From assembly GCA_910585795.1 (NCBI GenBank), contig CAJUFV010000208.1, positions 1-36,136 of the forward strand: a stretch of 36,136 bases of DNA. The letters run 5' to 3'. Position numbers and translations under genes: made by a program. The stretch is from an uncultured Clostridia bacterium (GTDB taxonomy: Bacteria > Bacillota > Clostridia > UBA1381). This document shows, one piece after another, positions 1 to 6,807 of this stretch. The notes under the pieces are model-generated. The model saw only the letters and a program-made list of their open reading frames with translations. It was not told where the DNA came from and made no database searches. Position 1 is the stretch's first letter. Every line of letters starts with the position of its first letter.

Positions 1-15
1 ACGCTCTTCCGATCT
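1..15 (+). other. Illumina adapter remnant (not genomic)
   Basis: The first 15 bases, ACGCTCTTCCGATCT, are identical to the 3' end of the Illumina TruSeq universal adapter, in the orientation in which the insert would follow directly. Genomic sequence therefore starts at about position 16, just in time to keep the ribosome binding site of the first gene (AGGA at 16-19). The promoter and any upstream genes of this locus are not visible. Confidence 0.93.
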
Positions 16-27
16 AGGAAAATAGCT

Positions 28-984
28 ATGGCAAAAGCAAAGATAGACAAAAAAGTAATGCCGGTTAGAAAAAAAAGCCGATGGAAAGAATTTCGCGATA
101 ATGCGGAACTCTCCGCGCTGACAGTTCCGGGAATAATTCTTCTGTTGGTGTTTTCGTACATACCGATGCTTGGTATTATAATTGCTTTTAAGGATTATAG
201 AAATAATTTAGGAATTTTTGGAAGTAAGTGGGTAGGTTTTCAGAATTTTAAATTCTTCTTTACTTCACAGGACGCGTGGAGAATAGGTAGAAATACAGTT
301 GGATATGGAGTACTGTTTATAGCGTTAAACCTGATTGCGGCAGTATTTGTGGCGATATTGCTTTACGAAGTGCGTAAAAAGATGGCGCTTAAGTTTTATC
401 AGACAAGTATGATACTGCCGCATTTCCTCTCTTGGGTAATTGTTGGATATATAACCTACATATTATTAGAGCCTGATATGGGAATTTTAAACAAGATAAT
501 AAAAGCGTTTGGCGGAGAGGGACTGCAATGGTATTCGGAACCGAAATACTGGATAGTTATTCTGCCTATAGTAAATCTATGGAAGAATATTGGACTTAAA
601 ACTATAATGTATTACGCGGCGCTTATGGGAATCGATGAGCAGCTTTACGAAGCAGCACAGTTGGACGGAGCGGGCAGATTTAAGCAAATACTGTATATAA
701 CACTTCCATCGCTTATACCGCTTATGACAATTCTTACAATACTGGATGTAGGACATATCATAAAGGGCGATTTCGGTTTATTCTATACAATACCGAGAGA
801 TGTCGGACTGCTTTATCCGACAACTGATATTATTGATACATATGTTTACCGCGGATTGAGAACAGGTGATGACATCGGTATTACTACTGCGGTAGGTTTG
901 TTCCAGTCAGTGGTTGGATTTTTGATGGTGGTTGGAACCAACTTAGTAGTAAAGAAGATTTCACCGGAAAATTCATTATTCTAA
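28..984 (+). CDS. Sugar ABC transporter permease, LplB type
   Basis: This 318-residue integral membrane protein is one half of the channel of a CUT1-type carbohydrate importer. It has a short basic cytoplasmic N-terminus (residues 1-28) followed by six or so hydrophobic segments beginning near residue 33. The cytoplasmic EAA loop that docks on the ATPase is at about residues 208-232, starting EAAQLDGAGRF and ending LPSLIPL. The sequence is of the LplB/YteP class, which commonly imports complex oligosaccharides together with a DUF3502-containing binding protein such as the one at 15781. AGGA at 16-19 supports the ATG. The next permease follows after 15 bases. Recognition of the family is firm; the substrate is inferred only from neighbours. 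Confidence 0.93.
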   Translation: MAKAKIDKKVMPVRKKSRWKEFRDNAELSALTVPGIILLLVFSYIPMLGIIIAFKDYRNNLGIFGSKWVGFQNFKFFFTSQDAWRIGRNTVGYGVLFIALNLIAAVFVAILLYEVRKKMALKFYQTSMILPHFLSWVIVGYITYILLEPDMGILNKIIKAFGGEGLQWYSEPKYWIVILPIVNLWKNIGLKTIMYYAALMGIDEQLYEAAQLDGAGRFKQILYITLPSLIPLMTILTILDVGHIIKGDFGLFYTIPRDVGLLYPTTDIIDTYVYRGLRTGDDIGITTAVGLFQSVVGFLMVVGTNLVVKKISPENSLF

Positions 985-999
985 AAGGAGGGGAATGAA

Positions 1000-1890
1000 G
1001 TGAAGAAAAAAATAAAAGCTTCGGGTGTGGTAATAAATTTATTCTTTTTCATCAGCTCATTATTGTTCATACTTCCATTCGTGCTGATAATAGCGGCATC
1101 CTTTACGGAAGAGAGCGCGCTGGTTTCGGAAGGCTATAAACTTATTCCGTCCGTGTTTTCGCTGGAGGCGTATAAATATGTTTTCAGAAGTCCTCAGCAG
1201 CTTTTGGATTCGTATAAGATAACAATTATTTATTCATTTGCGGCAACGTTCCTTGGTGTCATTGTAATGTCGATGCTGGCGTATCCGCTTTCAAGACCTA
1301 ACTATAAATATAAAAAAATATTAACGTTTTTTATATTTTTCACAATGCTGTTTTCAGGCGGACTTGTTCCGAGTTACATATGGATGACAAAATATCTTCA
1401 TATGGGAGATACAATATGGGTATATATATTCCCATTCCTTGTAAATGCGTTTCATGTAATAGTAATACGGACATTCTTTCAGGGACTTCCGCAGGCGCTT
1501 ATGGAGTCTGCTAAGATTGACGGCGCAAGTGAGCTGCAAACATTCTTTAAAATAGTGCTGCCGCTTTCAAAGCCGGTAATTGCTACAATATCGTTGTTGA
1601 CATTGCTAGCAAGATGGAACGACTGGAATACCGCGCTTATATATATAAAATCAAGTGAATTGTATTCATTGCAGTATTTATTGCAGAAGATACTGCGTGA
1701 GGCGGAATTTGTTAAGAACATGGCAGACAGCGCGCCGGTTGCGGGAGTGAATCTGGATGTTTCAAATCTGCCGTCTATAACAATACGTTTTGCGATGTGT
1801 ATGGTGGCAGCGGGTCCAATGCTTGTAGTATTCCCGTTCTTCCAGAAATATTTTGCAAAAGGTCTTACAGTGGGTGCTGTAAAGGGTTAA
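1000..1890 (+). CDS. Sugar ABC transporter permease, YtcP/AraQ type
   Basis: This 296-residue membrane protein is the second permease of the importer. It starts with GTG: AGGAGG at 987-992 lies seven bases upstream, while the nearby ATG at 995 is out of frame and meets a stop at once. The EAA loop is at about residues 169-192 (ESAKIDGASELQTFF, then LPLSKP), and the C-terminus has the long periplasmic-type loop and final helix usual for YtcP proteins. It pairs with the upstream LplB-type permease, whose gene is 15 bases away. No ATPase gene is present anywhere in the window, so the complex probably uses a shared MsmX-like ATPase encoded elsewhere. Family assignment is secure; the transported sugar is not known. 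Confidence 0.93.
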   Translation: MKKKIKASGVVINLFFFISSLLFILPFVLIIAASFTEESALVSEGYKLIPSVFSLEAYKYVFRSPQQLLDSYKITIIYSFAATFLGVIVMSMLAYPLSRPNYKYKKILTFFIFFTMLFSGGLVPSYIWMTKYLHMGDTIWVYIFPFLVNAFHVIVIRTFFQGLPQALMESAKIDGASELQTFFKIVLPLSKPVIATISLLTLLARWNDWNTALIYIKSSELYSLQYLLQKILREAEFVKNMADSAPVAGVNLDVSNLPSITIRFAMCMVAAGPMLVVFPFFQKYFAKGLTVGAVKG

Positions 1891-1938
1891 CAGCCCGTTC
1901 AGAGTAAACATGGGTCTTAGTTTGAGAAAGGAAAAAAC

Positions 1939-4656
1939 ATGAAGAAGAGGAGAATAATTTCATTTATCGTTTCAATGGCAATGCTTGTGAGCAGTATGGC
2001 GGCATTGCATGTTACAGCGGAGGACGCTGAAACTGCAAAACAGACAATTTTGCCTGCTGACTGGCACTTTATGGATATTGCTCGTAATGGTGACACAGTA
2101 GTAGCAATGGCAAAGAGCGCGACCAATGCTACCGGTAGATTGTATTATTCAGCGGACGGTGGCAATAACTGGCAGGCATCAGAAAATCAGCCTTTAGCAG
2201 AGGCGGCAGAAATTTCTGCAAACAAGGTATCACAGCAGCAGCTTGTTTATTGGGACGCTAACAATATATTTGTTGCACACGGAGCGAAAAGTACATATAA
2301 ATCAGAAGATGGAATAAGCTGGACAGAAGGTGATAAAACGACAGATAACAAAATGCCGCTGCACTGGAGTACAAATACAATGCTTACGGTTTCAGGCCCT
2401 CATCTTGTTTTTGGCGGTCAAGGTTCGGCAAATGCAACAAGCAGTCTGACTACATGGGAATTTGCAAATAATAGGTATACAACAAATGCCAGTGTTTTAT
2501 CACAGGTAGTTGTTGCACAGCCGGCCGATGCGGACGGAAATGTTAAAGTTCTTTTAGGAGGTCAAGGCTATTTGTTTGATGTGAGCTTTAAAGCAACATC
2601 ACCAAAATACACGTGGGAAAAACTTGAAAATAATGCGGGCGGCACAGTTCCTACGGCGCCATATGATGGTATATATTCATCGAAAGCAAATCAGTATTTT
2701 TTGATTGACGGAACCAATACAATGATGGTTGCTAACGGAGAAAAGGGTTCAAAGAATTTCAAGAAACTTTCTGTATATGATGAGAAAATTGTCGGTATAG
2801 GAATGAATGATGAATATATAGTTGTGGGAACAGATGCTAACAAATTATATAAGACAAATAATGTTACAATTACAGAGGAAACGATATGGACAGAAATACC
2901 GGTTATGGAAGGTATGACGCCGGCGGATGAGCCTATAAAGAATATTGAATTCTTAGATGACGGCAGTTTTGTAGCGTTAGGTACTACTCAGATTTACAAG
3001 GGAAGTGTTGAAGGCGGATATAAAAATATCAATGAGGCTGTTGAAACCCCAACAGCGACGCCAACAGCGACACCAACTGCACCAACGGCAACACCTACAG
3101 TAACGCCGGAGCCTACAGATATACCAGACCCGGACGCTACACCTGGACCGACAGGAACACCTAAACCGGCCGGAGAAGGACCGTTTGGAGGAGTACAGCT
3201 TATTGGCGGCGCTTATAATGACGGTACATATGTTGTATATGGTAATGTGAAGAATGCGCCGGATGAAGCAAATCAAAAAATGCTGGGCAGAATCTTCACT
3301 TCAACGGATGGAATCAACTGGGATGTAACTGATGGTGTTAACACTTTTACAGAACAAAAAAATGGCGCTGTATGGTGGGAGGCAAAGAATAAGTTTGTAA
3401 TATCGGCTGTGTCCGACAAATTCCCTCAGAGCAGTGACGGCACTGTTGGTTATGCGTTGGTTTCATCTGATGGCTCAAAAGACAGCTGGGAATTAATAAA
3501 AACAACAGATTTTCGTATGGATACTGATATTGCAGTTAATGGAGATAAACTGTATACAACAAATTTTGGAAGACAGTTTCGTATCTTTACAGGCTTTGAC
3601 AGTCAAAGTGAAATGACTAATATTCCTGTTACTCCTTCTGGCGGGCCTTCATATATGAATACTTTAGCAATAAGTAATGTGACTGATGCTGACGGTATTC
3701 CGGCAGCGCTCATGGCCGAAGGCGCCAAAGGTGTTGTGAGAAATCATCAATCTACAGAGGCAGACGAGGCTAATAAATGGAAAGTGGTAAATATAGGTAA
3801 TGATACGATGACTGACGCAATATACAGCGAGTCGCTGGGTAAGTTCATAGTTATGCTTAAGGGAGCGTTCAGAACTTCTATTGTCAGTCTTGATGGTACA
3901 GCTACGGTACAGGGTCCAGTAGTAACAGGCGGAAAAGTGTGCAGCGCAATAGATTCAAACGGAACGGATTTCATGCTTGCCTGTGCTGACGGCGGAGTGT
4001 ACACAGCGCCAGACGATGAAAATTTTTATGTAAGTCCGACAGAAAAGGCAACGTTGGCAAAAGTACCAGCTGAAAAGGATAAAGAAAATACTATGCCACT
4101 GGTAAATGTATTTAAAGCAGGTGAAAAATTTATTGCGCTTGCGTCAGATGGTTATGACAGTGATGCGCTTATTATTTCAAAGTCAGGTGATTCATATTCG
4201 TATGTGAGTGTTATTGAAGCGCTTAAACCGGACAGTACACCAGAGCCTACACAAGAACCAACGGCAACACCTACAACAAAACCGACAGATGAGCCAACTA
4301 CACCAACAGTAACACCTACGACGAAGCCGACGGATGAGCCAACTACACCAACGGCAGCACCTACAACGAAGCCGACGGATGAACCAAAACCGGGTGATTA
4401 CAGTATAGAGTGTGACGAAATGTGCAGGGCGACTGTCAACGCTCCGAATGGTACATACGCGATAGTTTTTGCGGCATATGACGGAGAAGGCAAATTGATT
4501 AGCGTTGCTTTTGAGACAAAGGAAATTTCAAAGCCAAATACAGTGGTGGTACCAATGTCATTCTCAACGGCAGGAGCAGTAAGCGGTAAAGTAATGTTGT
4601 GGAACAGTATAGAGAGTATGGTTCCGCACGCATCAAATATAATCCCTTTCGGGTAA
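1939..4656 (+). CDS. Secreted Asp-box/propeller protein with Pro-Thr linkers
   Basis: A 905-residue exported protein with a clear signal peptide (basic start, hydrophobic core, likely cleavage after VTA at residue 27). Two related beta-propeller-like regions, about residues 30-365 and 415-763, carry Asp-box-like motifs (SADGGNNW, SEDGISW, STDGINW) and a VWWEA motif shared with the protein at 9505. They are separated by a Thr-Pro linker at 369-412. A second repetitive Pro-Thr linker (765-819) leads to a small C-terminal beta module (820-905) ending in the pattern KVMLWNSIESMVP, which occurs at the ends of clostridial carbohydrate-active proteins. No catalytic residues are recognised, so glycan binding is the best inference. 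The gene ends with TAA directly after a CCCTTTC heptamer, and the next reading frame continues in -1; the product might therefore sometimes extend into the beta-helix encoded downstream. Confidence 0.82.
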   Translation: MKKRRIISFIVSMAMLVSSMAALHVTAEDAETAKQTILPADWHFMDIARNGDTVVAMAKSATNATGRLYYSADGGNNWQASENQPLAEAAEISANKVSQQQLVYWDANNIFVAHGAKSTYKSEDGISWTEGDKTTDNKMPLHWSTNTMLTVSGPHLVFGGQGSANATSSLTTWEFANNRYTTNASVLSQVVVAQPADADGNVKVLLGGQGYLFDVSFKATSPKYTWEKLENNAGGTVPTAPYDGIYSSKANQYFLIDGTNTMMVANGEKGSKNFKKLSVYDEKIVGIGMNDEYIVVGTDANKLYKTNNVTITEETIWTEIPVMEGMTPADEPIKNIEFLDDGSFVALGTTQIYKGSVEGGYKNINEAVETPTATPTATPTAPTATPTVTPEPTDIPDPDATPGPTGTPKPAGEGPFGGVQLIGGAYNDGTYVVYGNVKNAPDEANQKMLGRIFTSTDGINWDVTDGVNTFTEQKNGAVWWEAKNKFVISAVSDKFPQSSDGTVGYALVSSDGSKDSWELIKTTDFRMDTDIAVNGDKLYTTNFGRQFRIFTGFDSQSEMTNIPVTPSGGPSYMNTLAISNVTDADGIPAALMAEGAKGVVRNHQSTEADEANKWKVVNIGNDTMTDAIYSESLGKFIVMLKGAFRTSIVSLDGTATVQGPVVTGGKVCSAIDSNGTDFMLACADGGVYTAPDDENFYVSPTEKATLAKVPAEKDKENTMPLVNVFKAGEKFIALASDGYDSDALIISKSGDSYSYVSVIEALKPDSTPEPTQEPTATPTTKPTDEPTTPTVTPTTKPTDEPTTPTAAPTTKPTDEPKPGDYSIECDEMCRATVNAPNGTYAIVFAAYDGEGKLISVAFETKEISKPNTVVVPMSFSTAGAVSGKVMLWNSIESMVPHASNIIPFG
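4270..4386 (+). repeat. 45-bp tandem repeat coding a Pro-Thr linker
   Basis: Two full 45-bp units (4270-4314 and 4315-4359) and a 27-bp partial third unit (4360-4386) encode PTTKPTDEPTTPTVT-like peptide repeats in the second linker of the propeller protein. The units are nearly identical at the nucleotide level, so copy number could vary between strains. The linker is of the kind used to space domains on the cell surface and is a potential O-glycosylation target. Confidence 0.85.
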
Positions 4657-6785
4657 CGGACGGTCAGGTTATTTATGTTTCCGCTGACGGTGACGACAGC
4701 GGAAACGGAACCTTTAATACTCCTGTAAGGACGCTGGAAAAAGCATTAGAGCTTGCGGCGGCAAAGGAGGATAAAGAAGAAAAGATTGAAATATATATGC
4801 GGGGAGGTGTTTACCATGTATCGAATACAATCACTATATTGGATTCCGGCAACAGGTATGCGCCTCTTCGTATATGCGCATATCGAAATGAAGAGGTAAT
4901 ATTAAACGCGGGCTTCGATATTCCGCTTTCGGCTATAGAGACAGCTGATAAGGAATTTACCAATGCGGTAATTGACACTCCAGCTGAGGGGAAAATTGTG
5001 CAGTACAGCTTAAAAGATGCGGGTATTAGTGATTATGGTGAATTGTCTCTTAGAGGACATCTCATTTCAGATGAAAAGGAGGCGCAGGCAGAGCTTAGCT
5101 TTAACGGTGAGGTTCAAAAATTGGCCGGATGGCCGAATAACGGATATACCGGACTTATAGCTCCAGCGTCATACGGAAAAAGGAATAAAGCGGGAATTGT
5201 CAATGGATGCAGCTTTACGGTGGATTATGACCGTCCGTCACTGTGGAGCAAGGCGAGTCAGGCATGGCTGGCAGGAACGCTTGGGCCGAATTTCGAGTTT
5301 GACTATTATCCTGTAAGTCATTTTGATAGCGAAGAAAAAAGAGTATATTTAAGCAGAGGCGTGGTGGAGCAGTATTATACGGCTCCGTATTATCGTTTTG
5401 AGAATATTCCTGAAGAGCTTGACGCTCCCGGTGAGTATTACATAGACAGACAAAGCGGAATGTTATATTTCTATCCTCCGGAGGATGCGCCTGAAAATTC
5501 AGTGCTTACAATCACAATGCCGACGCCTACTATTTCATGGAATGGTAAAGCGCCTAATTCTATGTTCAGACTGGAAGGCTGTAAGGATATGATTTTTGAG
5601 AATCTTACCCTTAAAGGAGGACGCGGCAGCGCTGTTACAGGCAGAAATAACAGTAATATAAGATTTGTAAATTGTGATGTAAACAGCTTTGGAGAGAATG
5701 GAATACGTCTGGATTATTCTACAGATATAACGGTTCAAAACTGCCGTATACATGATGTTGGTCAGGATGGTATTCAATTCACCAACTGCGGTGATTACAT
5801 TAAGCTTATACCTAATAATAATCTTGTAGAAAATAATGAGATATATAATTTTGCGCGTTTGGAGCGCAGCTATAAAGCCGGAGTTAATTTTGGTTACAGA
5901 AGCGTAGGAGCTGCGGCGCGAAATAATCATATATATAACGGACCTCATACGGGAATGATTTTCTATGGGGTAAATAACGATATATATGGTAATGAATTTA
6001 ATAATCTTGTTACAGAATTTAATGATATGGACGCGTTGTATGCGAATAATTCCTGCTATCCGTGGGAAAGAGGCAACAATGTTCACGGAAATTATTTTCA
6101 TGATATCGGTCAAAGCTCAATGAACGGAAGACATCAGATTAATGTAAGAGCAGTACGGACTGATAACAGAGGCTGCGGTCTGAATATATATGAAAATCTG
6201 TTCTACAGAATAGGCGATGGCGGCAACGGCAGGGGAAACAACGGAATAGGAGCTATAACCGCAGAGGGAACACGAAATAAAATTTATAACAATTTATTCG
6301 TTGACTGTAATGAAACATATACAAACACGTTAAAGTATATGGAAATTGATACGGCAGAAGATGGAACGCTGTATCCCGATACTGTGATAAACAGTAATGG
6401 AAATGAAGTACCTAATACTATTAACGGCGCTGCGGTCAAGGATTTAAAAAAGCAGATGGAAACGTATCTTCCGGTTTATGGAAAGCAGTTTCCGGAATTG
6501 TATAATTTCTTTAATGAGCATCCTAACATGTCAAAAACAAATGAATTTAAAAATAATATGATAATTAATATGGCTTTTCCTCTGAGTACCTATAATGGAG
6601 AGCAGAACAGTGAAGGATTCAGAGGCTCAGATAAGCTTGTTGAAGCTTATGGGAATTATGTCAGCGACAAAGACCCTGGCTTTATATCTTACTCCGACGG
6701 GAATTTAGAGCTTTCGCCGCAAGCGGCGGCTCTGGTTGAAGGTATTCCAAACTTTGATATGGATTCCTTCGGAATAATCAAGTAA
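4599..6785 (+). CDS. GH141-like beta-helix protein lacking own signal peptide
   Basis: A right-handed parallel beta-helix protein of the GH141-like type. The domain opens with YVSADGDDSGNG and contains the family-like segments VDYDRPSLW and GEYYIDR, then helix rungs with the conserved acidic motifs DMDALY (D476, D478) and RTDN (D522). Known GH141 enzymes are alpha-L-fucosidase or xylanase, which fits the fucose isomerase at 34190. Unlike its two paralogs at 6808 and 17349 it has no signal peptide and no SLH domains. The nominal GTG at 4599 overlaps the upstream gene by 58 bases, has no ribosome binding site, and its first 17 or so residues look like out-of-frame sequence. The first ATG, at 4797, would remove the conserved first strand. 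The real N-terminus may come from -1 frameshifting out of the preceding gene, or the gene may be truncated or frameshifted. Confidence 0.72.
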   Translation: MEQYREYGSARIKYNPFRVTDGQVIYVSADGDDSGNGTFNTPVRTLEKALELAAAKEDKEEKIEIYMRGGVYHVSNTITILDSGNRYAPLRICAYRNEEVILNAGFDIPLSAIETADKEFTNAVIDTPAEGKIVQYSLKDAGISDYGELSLRGHLISDEKEAQAELSFNGEVQKLAGWPNNGYTGLIAPASYGKRNKAGIVNGCSFTVDYDRPSLWSKASQAWLAGTLGPNFEFDYYPVSHFDSEEKRVYLSRGVVEQYYTAPYYRFENIPEELDAPGEYYIDRQSGMLYFYPPEDAPENSVLTITMPTPTISWNGKAPNSMFRLEGCKDMIFENLTLKGGRGSAVTGRNNSNIRFVNCDVNSFGENGIRLDYSTDITVQNCRIHDVGQDGIQFTNCGDYIKLIPNNNLVENNEIYNFARLERSYKAGVNFGYRSVGAAARNNHIYNGPHTGMIFYGVNNDIYGNEFNNLVTEFNDMDALYANNSCYPWERGNNVHGNYFHDIGQSSMNGRHQINVRAVRTDNRGCGLNIYENLFYRIGDGGNGRGNNGIGAITAEGTRNKIYNNLFVDCNETYTNTLKYMEIDTAEDGTLYPDTVINSNGNEVPNTINGAAVKDLKKQMETYLPVYGKQFPELYNFFNEHPNMSKTNEFKNNMIINMAFPLSTYNGEQNSEGFRGSDKLVEAYGNYVSDKDPGFISYSDGNLELSPQAAALVEGIPNFDMDSFGIIK
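4644..4656 (+). promoter_or_regulatory. Candidate -1 frameshift site before stop
   Basis: CCCTTTC at 4644-4650 is read in the upstream gene as C CCT TTC, the X XXY YYZ register needed for simultaneous -1 slippage. GGG and the stop TAA follow at 4651-4656. A one-base backward slip would continue as CGG GTA ACG and enter the beta-helix frame without a break (IIPFRVTDG). No Shine-Dalgarno-like stimulator is seen 10-14 bases upstream. The same pattern would also result from loss of a single base, so function is unproven. Confidence 0.4.
4667..4712 (+). other. Stem-loop after the frameshift junction
   Basis: A perfect 10-bp inverted repeat (GTTTCCGCTG at 4677-4686, CAGCGGAAAC at 4697-4706) with a 10-base loop is flanked by an outer GGTT/AACC pairing (4667-4670 with 4709-4712). 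It lies in the codons for the VSADGDDSGNG strand, and the equivalent region of the two paralogous genes does not form this hairpin. The inner stem starts 26 bases after the heptamer, longer than the usual spacing for a stimulatory element. Confidence 0.6.
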
Positions 6786-6807
6786 TTTATGAATAGGAGG
6801 GCTAACG

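Noticed and set aside
3049..3175. Repetitive stretch considered as a CRISPR array or regulatory repeat
   Set aside because: The repeats are in frame, code for a Thr-Pro linker and have no spacer structure.
4797..4799. First ATG in the 4599 gene as its real start
   Set aside because: It would delete the conserved YVSADGDDSGNG strand, and the nearest AAAGGAGG (4763-4770) is 26 bases away, too far for initiation.
5535..6113. Long antisense open reading frame opposite the beta-helix gene, and similar antisense frames elsewhere
   Set aside because: They mirror conserved coding sequence, have no ribosome binding sites, and show repetitive Ile/Tyr-rich translations typical of the opposite strand of AT-rich genes.
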